NCBI GenBank assembly: GCA_905234815.1
Contig: CAJOIX010000008.1
Location: 1-42,131, forward strand
Direction of reading: 5' to 3'
Length of the DNA stretch: 42,131 nt
Origin: an uncultured Prevotella sp.
GTDB taxonomy: Bacteria > Bacteroidota > Bacteroidia > Bacteroidales > Bacteroidaceae
Shown here: positions 15,345-23,572 of the stretch, piece after piece
How the letters are laid out: every line of letters begins with the position of its first letter
Position numbering within the stretch: position 1 is the stretch's first letter
Notes under the pieces: generated by a model
Databases searched by the model: none
What the model saw: only the letters and a program-made list of their open reading frames with translations
Told to the model about the DNA's origin: nothing
Position numbers and translations under genes: made by a program

Positions 15345-18344
15345 TTATTTCTTCTGGCGCTTGTTGATAATGAGGTAAGCCACAGGCGATGCAATGAAGA
15401 TAGAAGAGAGAGTACCGAACACAACGCCAAGAATCATGGCAAATGCGAACGAACGGATGCTATCGCCACCCAGGAAGAAGATACACAGCAACACGATCAG
15501 CGTAGAGAACGAGGTGTTGATGGTACGGGCCAGGGTTTGGTTGATAGAGTCGTTGAACAGCGAGCCAATCTCCTGTTTCGGATGCAGCTTCAGGTTCTCG
15601 CGGATACGGTCGAACACAACCACCTTATCGTTGATGGAGTAACCAATCACAGTCAGAATAGCACCGATGAATGTCTGGTCAACCTCGAGCGAGAAGGGCA
15701 TCCAACCCCAGCAGAGCGAGTACAGTCCGAGCACAACCAGCGTGTCGATTCCCAGGGCAGTGATGGCGCCAAGGGAGAAGGCGAAGTTGCGGAAGCGCAG
15801 CAGGATGTAGAGGAAGATGGCAAACAGGGCAATAATCACACTGTAGATGGCACCCATGGTGATATCTTTAGCCACCGAAGGACCAACCTTTTCAGAAGAA
15901 ATGATTGAACCACCCTCGCGCACATCAGGATCTTTGAACGATTTCAGGTCAGCCTGAGTGATGAGGTTTGCTTTCTTCAGTGCGTTGAAAAGCATGGTTT
16001 CAGCATGGTCGTCTTCCATAGGATCGTTCGACTCAATGTTGTAGTTGGTCGATACACGCACGCGGTCACCATCAGTGCCCAGTGCGATAACGGTAGTGGT
16101 GGCTTCCTTGCCTTCGTTCTCACCCATGGTGTTCACGAAGGTGCCAGCCAATGCTTCGCGCACTTCCTCAACGGGAACTTGCTTAGCCAGTGTCACCACA
16201 TAGTTGCGACCACCAGTGAAGTCGATGCTCTTGCTCAGTCCGCGAGTCAGGAATGAACCGCAGAACACTACTGCTGCAACGGCCACGATGGTGAAAGTGG
16301 TCTTATATGCCGACATGAATTTGTAGGCTGTATTCTGCATCAGGTTGCGAGAGAAGCGGGTGGTGAAGTTCTGACCCAACCAGCGGTCCTTGTTCAGCTG
16401 GCTCTCAAATACGATGCGGGTGAGGAACACGGCTGTGAAGAACGAGCAGACGATACCGATGATCCAAGTAGTGGCGAAACCACGGATAGGACCTGTACCG
16501 AACAGCAAGAGGATCACACCGGTGATGATACTGGTCAGGTTGGAGTCGAAGATGGCCGAGAAGGCGTTAGAATAACCAGCCGACAGGGCTTGTTTGATGT
16601 TCTTGCCCGAACGGAGTTCTTCGCGGATACGTTCGTAAATAAGCACGTTGGCGTCAACGGCAGTACCGAGCGAGAGCACCAGACCGGCAATACCCGACAT
16701 GGTCAGAGCGGCTTGGAACGAGGTGAGGATACCAAGAGTGAAAAAGAGGTTCACTATCAAGGCGCAGTTGGCCATCATACCAGGAATCAGATCATACATG
16801 AACACCATGTACAGCATCAGCAGGATGAAGGCAATCACAAACGAAATCAAGCCTTGGCGAATAGACTGAGCACCCAGCGAAGGTCCAACCACCTGGTCTT
16901 GAACAATACGGGCAGGAGCCGGCATACGACCGGATTTCAGCGTATTGGCCAGGTCTTTGGTGTCTTCAATGGTGAAGTTACCTGTGATAGATGACTGACC
17001 ACCACTGATTTCTCCGTTCACGCGAGGTGCAGAGTAAACTGCTCCATCGAGTACGATGGCAATGGCCTTGCCAACATTGGCTTTGGTCAGCGCTGCCCAA
17101 CGGCGAGCACCTTCAGAGTTCATCGACATTGATACTTCAGGAGAACCGGTAAGCTGGTCGAACTTGTCTTCAGCATCGGTTACAACGTCGCCCTCCAGCG
17201 GAGCACGACCATTAGCATTGGTCACCTTGATGGCGTGCAATTCAAACACATTCTTTGTGGCCAGCAGGTCGGTAGGCTTGGCACTCCAGAGGAGTTTCAA
17301 ATCGGAAGGAAGCACTTGCTTGGCCAGTTCCGACTGCAGCATACGGTTAACCTCGGCGGTATCGCGCTGATTGGCGAAAGCCACAAGGCTCAACTGACCT
17401 GCGCCTGTGGGCTGAAGAATGGCCAGCAGCGGGTGTTGCTTCTTCATTTCGGCAATCTGCTCCTGCTGCGACAGTTTCTTCTCTGCACTGGCTTTCACGT
17501 TGGTGTCCTTGGCAGTGAACTTAGGCTGAGCCTTCACTGCTGTAGTGTCTTCCTTGGCTTGGGCTTCCACCTTTGTGCTGTCGGCATCAGCTGAGGCATT
17601 GCTCAGCAATCGAGCGTCGAGCTGATTGAGGTAAGGAATGATTTCATCGGAATTGTAGGTCTCCCAGAACTGCAGGTTTGCGCTACCTTGCAGCAGCTTG
17701 CGCATACGCTCGGAATCGCGAACACCTGGCATTTCTACCATGATGCGGCCCTGCTGACCTTCGAGCTTCTGAATGTTGGGCTGAACCACACCGAACTTGT
17801 CGATACGTGTACGCACCACATTGAAAGAGTTCTCGATGGCGTTGTTCACTTCTTCGCGCAGCACTTTCTCTACCTCTTTGTCAGAGCTCTGCGGGCCAAC
17901 CTTGCCCTGGAGCTGCTGGGTAGCGAAGATTTCTGCCAGACGATGGCCTGGAGCATTCTGCTGATAGCGCTTGATGAAGAGTGAGATGAAGTCGCTCTGC
18001 GAGGTTTCTTCCTCAGCGCGGGCTTCTTTCATCGACTTGACAAAAGCAGCATCGGTCTTGTGATCGGCCAGTGTTTCCACTACATCGGGCACTGAGATTT
18101 CGAGCAGCACGTTCATACCGCCCTTCAGGTCCAGACCCAAACCGATTTGAGTTTCCAAACACTTTTGGTAAGAATAAATGCCCAGATACTTCACAGAATC
18201 TTTGTAATCCTGCTGGGCGATTGAATCTGTAAGCTCGGCAGCTTTGGCGTCGTAGTAGCGTGTAGCAACCGAGAACGACAGATAGAAAATACTTGCCAGC
18301 GTCAGCAAGACGGCGACAAGAATAACTAATCCTTTGTTTTGCAT
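15345..18344 (-). CDS. secDF: Protein translocase subunit SecDF (fused)
   Basis: SecD and SecF use the proton gradient to pull exported proteins out of the SecYEG channel. Here both are one 999-residue chain, as is usual in Bacteroidetes. The N-terminal membrane helix (about 5-27) is followed by GLDLKGGMNVLLEISVPD (SecD) and a long periplasmic region with an Ala/Lys/Thr-rich insertion near 245-295. The first six-helix bundle starts after residue 490 (LISFVIAFILLMLYMVFMYD) and includes SGIAGLVLSLGTAVDANVLI. SecF begins near 665, with SIDFTGGRNYVV and a second bundle ending DTLVVLGLYSL and SINDKVVVFDRIREN. A TACCTTTG box on the minus strand (18412-18419) fits a promoter. Confidence 0.97.
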   Translation of the reverse strand: MQNKGLVILVAVLLTLASIFYLSFSVATRYYDAKAAELTDSIAQQDYKDSVKYLGIYSYQKCLETQIGLGLDLKGGMNVLLEISVPDVVETLADHKTDAAFVKSMKEARAEEETSQSDFISLFIKRYQQNAPGHRLAEIFATQQLQGKVGPQSSDKEVEKVLREEVNNAIENSFNVVRTRIDKFGVVQPNIQKLEGQQGRIMVEMPGVRDSERMRKLLQGSANLQFWETYNSDEIIPYLNQLDARLLSNASADADSTKVEAQAKEDTTAVKAQPKFTAKDTNVKASAEKKLSQQEQIAEMKKQHPLLAILQPTGAGQLSLVAFANQRDTAEVNRMLQSELAKQVLPSDLKLLWSAKPTDLLATKNVFELHAIKVTNANGRAPLEGDVVTDAEDKFDQLTGSPEVSMSMNSEGARRWAALTKANVGKAIAIVLDGAVYSAPRVNGEISGGQSSITGNFTIEDTKDLANTLKSGRMPAPARIVQDQVVGPSLGAQSIRQGLISFVIAFILLMLYMVFMYDLIPGMMANCALIVNLFFTLGILTSFQAALTMSGIAGLVLSLGTAVDANVLIYERIREELRSGKNIKQALSAGYSNAFSAIFDSNLTSIITGVILLLFGTGPIRGFATTWIIGIVCSFFTAVFLTRIVFESQLNKDRWLGQNFTTRFSRNLMQNTAYKFMSAYKTTFTIVAVAAVVFCGSFLTRGLSKSIDFTGGRNYVVTLAKQVPVEEVREALAGTFVNTMGENEGKEATTTVIALGTDGDRVRVSTNYNIESNDPMEDDHAETMLFNALKKANLITQADLKSFKDPDVREGGSIISSEKVGPSVAKDITMGAIYSVIIALFAIFLYILLRFRNFAFSLGAITALGIDTLVVLGLYSLCWGWMPFSLEVDQTFIGAILTVIGYSINDKVVVFDRIRENLKLHPKQEIGSLFNDSINQTLARTINTSFSTLIVLLCIFFLGGDSIRSFAFAMILGVVFGTLSSIFIASPVAYLIINKRQKK

Positions 18345-18411
18345 TGTGTTAAATTATTTTGTTTTGTTATTATTATCGATGTTGCTTTTATAACAAAGTT
18401 ATAACGGCTTG

Positions 18412-18419
18412 CAAAGGTA
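18412..18419 (-). promoter_or_regulatory. -7 promoter element of secDF
   Basis: TACCTTTG on the minus strand matches TAnnTTTG and lies 67 bp upstream of the secDF ATG. No clear TTG was found at the -33 position. Confidence 0.6.
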
Positions 18420-18455
18420 ATGGAAATTTTTGATAATGCAGAAAATTTCTTTCCA

Positions 18456-19553
18456 TTATTTCGCGTTTTTCTCTTCTCGTGTGGGTAAAAGCCATGAAAT
18501 AATGGGGTAGTGGTCGGAGTTTTTCTGGCTGTTATCTATCTCGCAACGGGCTGTTTCCCAGTGGTCGGAGCAGAGTATATTGTCGATTCGGAAGAGCATT
18601 TTATGGGCAGAGAAACTCCAGCCAGGACCATTGCCTGCAGCGATATAGCAATCGTTGAGCTCGCGACCGATGGTCTGGCGGGTGTAGGAAAGGGGCGGAT
18701 CGTTGAAGTCGCCGCAGCAGATGATGCGCTCGCCTTGATGGTCGTGGATGAATTTAGCCACTGCGCGGGCTTGCTTGCCGCGAATCGCCGAGGCAGTCAT
18801 GATTTTCTGAATGAGCAACTTCGTTTCGGTCTTGGCATAGGTCCTGTCGGCGTCTCCGCTGACGAGATATTCAAAATCGCCTTTGTCTTTCATGGAAAGC
18901 CCTACCGACTCCAGATGATTGTTGATGAGATAAATGGTTCCCTCGGGTGCCGATAGCCGGTATGCCACGGAGAGATTTCCCGCCGATTGATAGGGTATGA
19001 TTTCATAACCGTCGATGGGCAGTTTGCTGAAAACACCCACACACTCGCCTTTGCTGCTGATTTTCACAAATTCGGAATAGGGATATTCAGCTCGGAGCGA
19101 CTGGCGGATTTCCTGTTGTTGAGCCACGCTTTGTGTCATTTCCTGCAGGCAGACAATATCGGCCGATTCTTTTTTGAGAAAATCAAGAATGGCAGTCTGG
19201 TGTTCTTCTCCCTGAAAATGGAACCCGCAGATATTATATGAAATTACCTTCATAGTGCCCTCGGTAGATTGTGGCTTACCGTTGATGGGGCAATAAGCCC
19301 GCAGCGGGATGATGACAAGCAGAAATCCAACTATTGGCAACCAGATGTTGCGCAATCGGAAAATAGCCCAAAATAGCACGAAACCGAGATTGATGAGCAG
19401 CATTAGCGGGAAAACAAATTGCAGATTGCTCAATAGCGGGAAGTCCATCGGTGGCAAAAAACCTGAATATGCCACGAGGCACATCACTGCAATGGATACC
19501 GCATTGGCACCCATAAAGAGGCTGACAAGTGTTTTCTTGATATCGAAAGCCAT
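18456..19553 (-). CDS. Endonuclease/exonuclease/phosphatase (EEP) family protein, membrane-anchored
   Basis: The 365-residue protein has about three N-terminal membrane helices (residues 8-90) followed by an EEP catalytic domain: VISYNICGFHF near 103-113, ADIVCLQEMT near 133-142 with the metal-binding Glu, INNHLESVGLS near 211-221, CCGDFNDPP near 285-293, and SDHYPIISW near the C-terminus with the catalytic His. EEP enzymes are Mg-dependent phosphodiesterases or phosphatases acting on nucleic acids or phospholipids; substrate cannot be assigned. It lies 24 bp downstream of the rhomboid gene and is probably co-transcribed with it. Confidence 0.9.
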   Translation of the reverse strand: MAFDIKKTLVSLFMGANAVSIAVMCLVAYSGFLPPMDFPLLSNLQFVFPLMLLINLGFVLFWAIFRLRNIWLPIVGFLLVIIPLRAYCPINGKPQSTEGTMKVISYNICGFHFQGEEHQTAILDFLKKESADIVCLQEMTQSVAQQQEIRQSLRAEYPYSEFVKISSKGECVGVFSKLPIDGYEIIPYQSAGNLSVAYRLSAPEGTIYLINNHLESVGLSMKDKGDFEYLVSGDADRTYAKTETKLLIQKIMTASAIRGKQARAVAKFIHDHQGERIICCGDFNDPPLSYTRQTIGRELNDCYIAAGNGPGWSFSAHKMLFRIDNILCSDHWETARCEIDNSQKNSDHYPIISWLLPTREEKNAK

Positions 19554-19577
19554 CGAGATATTACGCTGCAGCGCTGA

Positions 19578-20507
19578 TTAGTTCTTGTGATTGAAGAGCA
19601 TTTGCTTCTCTTCAAAAGTGAGACTTTGGTATCCGCTGCGGCGAATTTTTTCCAGAATGGCATCAATTTTCTGTTGCGTGTCGCTTTGAGGTTCTTCGGG
19701 CTTCGACTCAGTATAGTGCCATTGCGTTTCTTGCTGGCTGCGCGTTTCTCGCGTCTTGCGGCTGGAACGCTGTTGCCAGTTGCGCATATTGACAAAAAAG
19801 TTGTCTTGGTTGAATTGGTCAAAATAGCGGTTGGGGTGTTTTTGCCAATAGCGAATCAGGAAATATCCGAAGAGCATACCGCCGAGGTGCGCTACATGAG
19901 CCACTCCGTCGCCCGAGGAAAGGATGGCCGAAATGAGCTCAATCGCAGCGTAAAAAATCACAAACCATTTCGCCTTGATGGGCACGGGGAAGGGGAAAAT
20001 AAAGATTCTCTCTTCAGGGAAAAGCATTCCGAAGCCTAAAAGTATACCGTAAACTGCTCCCGAAGCGCCCACTGTGGTCAGTCCGTTGAGCTGAACAGAA
20101 TACTGGTGCATTAGTTGTAAGGCCTTCCCAATCGAGATGGGTGCTGACTGATACAACTGCGTATAGACGGAACAGAATTGTGCCAGTTCTTGCATGAGTC
20201 CGGCGCCGAGGCCGCACACTAAGTAGAAGACGAGAAATTTCTTCGGCCCCCAGATTTGTTCAACGATTCTTCCAAACATCCAAAGGGCGAACATATTGAA
20301 GAAAAGGTGTGACCACCCGCCATGCATGAACATATAGGTGAAAAGTTGATAAACATGGAAATCTGCCGCCATGAAAAAGTGTAAGCCCAAGAGATTGTTG
20401 AGATAGAATCCTTGCTGGGTATTTCCGCCTAAGGTGACGCAGATGAAAAAGGCCGCTATGTTCACTATGAGCAGGCTGCGCGTGGCTATGGGTATGTTAC
20501 GAAACAT
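19578..20507 (-). CDS. Rhomboid family intramembrane serine protease
   Basis: Rhomboids cleave substrates within the membrane using a Ser-His dyad. The 309-residue protein has six or seven helices. MHGGWSHLFFNMFALW is at about 61-76, the nucleophile motif GASG at 147-150 (Ser149), and the histidine in AHVAHLGG at 203-210 (His207). After the membrane core there is a polar linker and a C-terminal segment KIDAILEKIRRSGYQSLTFEEKQML that matches the tail domain found on many Bacteroidetes rhomboids (DUF6576). A TATTTTTG box on the minus strand (20536-20543) provides the likely promoter for this gene and the EEP gene. Confidence 0.94.
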   Translation of the reverse strand: MFRNIPIATRSLLIVNIAAFFICVTLGGNTQQGFYLNNLLGLHFFMAADFHVYQLFTYMFMHGGWSHLFFNMFALWMFGRIVEQIWGPKKFLVFYLVCGLGAGLMQELAQFCSVYTQLYQSAPISIGKALQLMHQYSVQLNGLTTVGASGAVYGILLGFGMLFPEERIFIFPFPVPIKAKWFVIFYAAIELISAILSSGDGVAHVAHLGGMLFGYFLIRYWQKHPNRYFDQFNQDNFFVNMRNWQQRSSRKTRETRSQQETQWHYTESKPEEPQSDTQQKIDAILEKIRRSGYQSLTFEEKQMLFNHKN

Positions 20508-20535
20508 ATTCTTCAGAGTTGTTATGATTTGCAGG

Positions 20536-20543
20536 CAAAAATA
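20536..20543 (-). promoter_or_regulatory. -7 promoter element of the rhomboid-EEP operon
   Basis: The complement reads TATTTTTG, matching TAnnTTTG, and ends 28 bp upstream of the rhomboid ATG. Confidence 0.6.
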
Positions 20544-20626
20544 CTAAAATGTGACTGAAAAAGGGCCGGATTCACCATAAAAAGCGGTGTTTTGGCCAAT
20601 TTTTAATTCATTTTTTTGAAAAATAT

Positions 20627-20656
20627 TTGGTTTTTTAATTATTTCCTATAAATTTG
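20627..20656 (+). promoter_or_regulatory. Promoter of the HU gene
   Basis: TTG (20627-20629), 19 bp, then TAAATTTG (20649-20656): a close match to the Bacteroidetes -33/-7 consensus. It leaves an AT-rich leader of about 50 nt before the ATG. Confidence 0.75.
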
Positions 20657-20712
20657 CTTGCAGCAAAAGAAAATTCATTCTTTTTTTTATTCATTTTATA
20701 AACATTGTTATT

Positions 20713-20985
20713 ATGAACAAATCAGAATTGATCGCTAAGATTGCTGAAGCAGCAGATCTTACCAAAGTTGATGCAAAGAAAGCATTGGACGCAACTCTCG
20801 TTGCAGTGAAAAAAGAACTCGCAAAGGGTGGTAAAGTACAGCTCGTTGGCTTCGGTACTCTCGCAGTGAAGAAGCAGCCTGCTCGTCAGGGTGTTAATCC
20901 TCAGACTAAGCAGAAGATTAAGATCGCTGCCAAGAAAGTTGTTAAGTTCAAGGCTGGTGCTGAACTGGCAGACGCTGTTAAGTAA
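20713..20985 (+). CDS. HU family DNA-binding protein
   Basis: The 90-residue nucleoid protein matches HU throughout: MNKSELIAKIAEAADLTKVD at the start, the dimerisation helices to about residue 45, VQLVGFGTLAVKKQPARQG (about 43-61) containing the beta-arm base, and the C-terminal AAKKVVKFKAGAELADAV. HU bends DNA without strong sequence preference and compacts the chromosome. It is monocistronic, with a strong promoter and a terminator. Whether it is HU-alpha-like or an IHF-like paralogue cannot be decided from this copy alone. Confidence 0.97.
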   Translation: MNKSELIAKIAEAADLTKVDAKKALDATLVAVKKELAKGGKVQLVGFGTLAVKKQPARQGVNPQTKQKIKIAAKKVVKFKAGAELADAVK

Positions 20986-21004
20986 TTAGCATCTTAGAAC
21001 ACAC

Positions 21005-21041
21005 AAAAAAAAGGAGCATTTCCCGAGGGAAGTGCTCCTTT
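21005..21041. terminator. Bidirectional terminator between HU and tRNA-Gln
   Basis: The arms AAAGGAGCATTTCCC and GGGAAGTGCTCCTTT (21010-21041) form a long stem with one T-G pair and a 2-nt loop. The minus strand has a run of eight T after the stem (A 21005-21012), so it terminates the tRNA-Gln transcript; on the plus strand TTTCTTGTT follows and it ends HU. Confidence 0.85.
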
Positions 21042-21045
21042 CTTG

Positions 21046-21116
21046 TTGTCCAAGGCGGATTCGAACCACCACAAACAGAACCAAAACCTGTTGTGCTACC
21101 ATTACACCATTGGACA
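21046..21116 (-). tRNA. tRNA-Gln (anticodon TTG)
   Basis: The minus strand folds as a complete cloverleaf. The acceptor is TGTCCAA paired with TTGGACA, the anticodon stem ACAGG/TCTGT (one G-U pair) closes the loop TTTTGGT with anticodon TTG (codon CAA), and the T arm contains GGTTCGAATCC. It is 71 nt without CCA, which is not encoded. It lies 68 bp downstream of rpsT on the same strand. Confidence 0.96.
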
Positions 21117-21184
21117 ATCGGTGCGCCTGTTAGCGCAAATCGCGAACCTTTCGATTCGCGACTTATACTTTCAGCGGTTAGCAA

Positions 21185-21439
21185 TTATGCTAAGCCGTTG
21201 ATATGCTTTGCCAGCGAAGACTTGATGTTTGCTGCCTTGTTCTTGTGGATGATGTTGGTCTTTGTGAGTTTGTCCAGCATCTTCTGTACAGAGGGATAAA
21301 GCTTCAGGGCTTCTTCCTTGTCAGTTGTTGCACGCAGCTTGCGAACGGCGTTGCGCATGGTTTTTGCGTAGTAGCGGTTGTGCAGAGTCTTGGTCTTCGT
21401 CTGACGAATTCTCTTTTCTGATGATTTGTGATTTGCCAT
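21185..21439 (-). CDS. rpsT: Small ribosomal subunit protein bS20
   Basis: The 84-residue, strongly basic protein [20 protein letters not shown] and onward matches bS20, a primary 16S rRNA-binding protein. I place the start at 21439 because family members begin M-A-N-x-K-S; an open frame upstream to 21535 has no homology and would add 32 residues. The gene is flanked by tRNA-Glu upstream and tRNA-Gln downstream, all on the minus strand, and is probably part of one transcript. Confidence 0.97.
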   Translation of the reverse strand: MANHKSSEKRIRQTKTKTLHNRYYAKTMRNAVRKLRATTDKEEALKLYPSVQKMLDKLTKTNIIHKNKAANIKSSLAKHINGLA

Positions 21440-21602
21440 TTTGATGAATGTGTTAATTGTTTGTTTCCTTTTGCTAAAGCTTATGGGTCTTATGTTGTCT
21501 TTGCCCTGGGCTGACTCCTCTGAGCCCTCGGCCACCGTTGTTCCCGATTTGGCTGGTCGGGTAGCGCATCGCTGCGAAGATGGCAGATTTAGCTTTTCTT
21601 GG

Positions 21603-21674
21603 TAGTCCCTAGGAGAGTCGAACTCCTCTTTAGAGAATGAAAATCTCTCGTCCTAACCGATAGACGAAGGGACC
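21603..21674 (-). tRNA. tRNA-Glu (anticodon TTC)
   Basis: The minus strand reads GGTCCCTTCGTCTATCGGTT and onward. The acceptor GGTCCCT pairs with AGGGACT (a G-U first pair), the anticodon stem AGAGA/TCTCT closes the loop TTTTCAT with anticodon TTC, and the T stem is GAGGAG...CTCCT with loop TTCGACT. It is 72 nt without CCA. The -7 box TACCTTTG is at 21696-21703 with a TTG 20 bp upstream (21724-21726), a good promoter. Confidence 0.96.
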
Positions 21675-21695
21675 ATGTTGCTTTAATTGCGGGTG

Positions 21696-21726
21696 CAAAG
21701 GTAAGTGTTTTCTTGTTTATGGCCAA
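21696..21726 (-). promoter_or_regulatory. Promoter of tRNA-Glu (and probably rpsT)
   Basis: On the minus strand: TTG (21724-21726), 20 bp, TACCTTTG (21696-21703). This is the Bacteroidetes -33/-7 arrangement, 22 bp upstream of the mature tRNA 5' end. Confidence 0.75.
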
Positions 21727-21792
21727 ATCTTTTTCGAAAAAATTTCGTTATGCCTTGATTTTTATTTACTTTTGTAAGACTTTCTGTTAATT

Positions 21793-22518
21793 ATGATTAC
21801 GCGTTCGGAAGCAATTGTATTGCGTGTGGTTCGCTATAGCGATACGCGCTGGTTGGTCGATATGCTCACACGTGAGTGGGGGCGCTGCACTTTTGTTTGC
21901 ACGGTGTCGAAGCGCGGCAAGGGCTTGCAGCTGCGTAATCTTTTACAGCCGCTGACGCAGTTGGATATTCAGACTGACTACCGGGCGCGACAGGATGTGC
22001 AGCGGTTGGACGATGCGCAGATAGCTTATCCTTATTTTTCTTTCACGTCTCAGCTGGAGAAACTTTCGGTCGGCTTGTTCCTGGCTGAATTATTATATTA
22101 TAGTACACGCGCGACAGCGCGCGATGAAGGGCTGTTTGATTTTGTAACCACCTACCTGCGGTGGTTCGACCAGTCGGAGCAGGGTGTGGCCAATTTCCAT
22201 TTGTTGTTTGTGGTGCAGCTGGCCAAGCGTTTGGGTTTGTTTCCGAATGTTGAGGATTATGCTGAAGGCTGGGTGTTTGACTTGCGCGATGCGGTGTTTA
22301 CGCCTACGGTTCCGGCTCATGCCGATTTTGTTCCGACAGCCGAGGCGGTGCATTTGATTCGGCTGTTGCGTATGTCGGTTGAGAATTATCGGCATTTCCG
22401 TTTGTCTCATGCCGAGCGCAACCGTATTCTCGATTATGTGTTGCTCTATTATCGGTTGCATGTGCCAGGGTTTCCAGAGTTGAAATCGCTCGAAGTGGTT
22501 CGCCAATTGTATGTATAA
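21793..22518 (+). CDS. recO: DNA repair protein RecO
   Basis: RecO loads RecA onto SSB-coated single-stranded DNA with RecR in the RecFOR gap-repair pathway. The 241-residue product begins with the OB-fold pattern SEAIVLRVVRYSDTRWLVDM (about 4-23), followed by GRCTFVCTVSKRGKGLQLRN and the helical C-terminal domain (LEKLSVGLFLAELLYYSTRA near 79-98). No zinc-finger cysteine cluster is present, as in many Bacteroidetes RecO proteins. A TACTTTTG box at 21767-21774 is the likely -7 element. Confidence 0.93.
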   Translation: MITRSEAIVLRVVRYSDTRWLVDMLTREWGRCTFVCTVSKRGKGLQLRNLLQPLTQLDIQTDYRARQDVQRLDDAQIAYPYFSFTSQLEKLSVGLFLAELLYYSTRATARDEGLFDFVTTYLRWFDQSEQGVANFHLLFVVQLAKRLGLFPNVEDYAEGWVFDLRDAVFTPTVPAHADFVPTAEAVHLIRLLRMSVENYRHFRLSHAERNRILDYVLLYYRLHVPGFPELKSLEVVRQLYV

Positions 22519-22559
22519 AAAAGGGGAACGCAAACTTTCCGGTTGTGCGTTCCCTTTTT
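22518..22559. terminator. Bidirectional terminator between recO and efp
   Basis: Convergent genes recO and efp share a hairpin. The left arm AAAAAGGGGAACGCA (22518-22532) and right arm TGCGTTCCCTTTTT (22546-22559) pair with one bulge around a loop of about 13 nt. T runs follow the stem on both strands. Confidence 0.85.
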
Positions 22560-22584
22560 ATTTTCAGTGTTTGAGTGTCTGTGC

Positions 22585-23151
22585 TTACTCTTTCATGCGC
22601 TGCAGGTAGCTGCCGTCGCGTGTGTCCACCTGAATGAGATCGCCTTCGTTGACGAAGAGCGGTACGCGTACTTCCACACCTGTTTCGAGTGTGGCGGGCT
22701 TTGTGGCATTGGTGGCGGTGTCGCCTTTGATGCCGGGCTCTGAGTGTGTGATGCGCAGCACGGTCTTCACGGGCATTTCAGCGTAGAGGATGGTGTTGGT
22801 ATCGGCGTCGCTTACCACGTCAACAGAGTCGCCTTCTTTCATGAAGTCAACGCCGGTGATGAGATCCTTGGCAATGGGAATCTGCTCGTAGGTTTCGTTG
22901 TTCATGAAGATGTAGTCAGCTCCGTCGAGATAGAGGTACTGGTAGGGGCGGCGTTCTACGCGCACGTCTTCCAGCGACTCGCCAATGTTGAAGCGTTTTT
23001 CCAGTACACGGCCGCTTACCACGTCTTTCAGTGTGGTGCGCATGATGGTGTTGCCCTTTCCGGGTTTAACGTGCAGGAAGTCGATGCAGAAGTAGAGTTT
23101 CCCGTCCATACGGATGCAGGTACCCTTCTTGATGTCTTGTGATTTAATCAT
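22585..23151 (-). CDS. efp: Elongation factor P
   Basis: EF-P rescues ribosomes stalled at polyproline by entering between the P and E sites. The 188-residue product has the three-domain family length. The tip of domain I reads HVKPGKGNTIMRTTLKD with Lys32 at the position modified in other species, and the C-terminal signature GVEVRVPLFVNEGDLIQVDT is present at about 160-179. The modification enzyme cannot be inferred from this window. A TACCTTTG box lies on the minus strand at 23199-23206. Confidence 0.97.
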   Translation of the reverse strand: MIKSQDIKKGTCIRMDGKLYFCIDFLHVKPGKGNTIMRTTLKDVVSGRVLEKRFNIGESLEDVRVERRPYQYLYLDGADYIFMNNETYEQIPIAKDLITGVDFMKEGDSVDVVSDADTNTILYAEMPVKTVLRITHSEPGIKGDTATNATKPATLETGVEVRVPLFVNEGDLIQVDTRDGSYLQRMKE

Positions 23152-23198
23152 AAGTGTTTTGTATTGATTGATTTGTACGTTTTACTATTTTTCGGCTG

Positions 23199-23206
23199 CA
23201 AAGGTA
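23199..23206 (-). promoter_or_regulatory. -7 promoter element of efp
   Basis: The minus strand reads TACCTTTG, 47 bp upstream of the efp ATG. This is a full match to TAnnTTTG; the -33 side is weak. Confidence 0.6.
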
Positions 23207-23267
23207 GTAATTATTTAAAGATATATACTTTTCTATCGAATTTTTTCGCGAAAAAAAGGCGAAATCT

Positions 23268-23297
23268 TTGCGAATAAAAAAAATATATGTACTTTTG
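23268..23297 (+). promoter_or_regulatory. Promoter of rpmH
   Basis: TTG (23268-23270), 19 bp, TACTTTTG (23290-23297): a canonical Bacteroidetes promoter, giving a leader of about 54 nt before the rpmH ATG. Confidence 0.78.
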
Positions 23298-23354
23298 CAA
23301 CCCGAATTGCGCTTTTTTGATTGAGCGAAATAACAACAAAAATCGAAATATACA

Positions 23355-23510
23355 ATGAAAAGAACATTTCAGCCCCACAATCGCAGAAGAGTGAACAAGC
23401 ACGGTTTCCGTGAGCGTATGGCCACTAAGAATGGTCGTCACGTGCTGTCCGCTCGTCGGGCAAAAGGCCGTAAGAAACTGACTGTTTCTGACGAGAATCA
23501 CGGAAAGTAA
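23355..23510 (+). CDS. rpmH: Large ribosomal subunit protein bL34
   Basis: This short gene encodes 51 residues starting [20 protein letters not shown], with the rest Arg/Lys-rich ([20 protein letters not shown]). This is the invariant bL34 pattern, including the MKRTFQP start and the GR..L..RR.KGR.KL core. bL34 is a 23S rRNA-binding protein near the polypeptide exit tunnel. In many bacteria it sits beside rnpA and dnaA at the origin; here it is between efp and an M15 peptidase, as is common in Bacteroidetes. Confidence 0.97.
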   Translation: MKRTFQPHNRRRVNKHGFRERMATKNGRHVLSARRAKGRKKLTVSDENHGK

Positions 23511-23528
23511 GCATCTGCTGAAACACAC

Positions 23529-23572
23529 AAACGCGCATGTTGGTCCATTGGGATGAACATGCGCGTTTTTTT
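23529..23572 (+). terminator. Terminator of rpmH
   Basis: AAACGCGCATGTT (23529-23541) and AACATGCGCGTTT (23556-23568) form a 13-bp stem followed by seven T. It begins 18 bp after the rpmH stop and touches the 3' end of the convergent M15 peptidase gene. Confidence 0.9.
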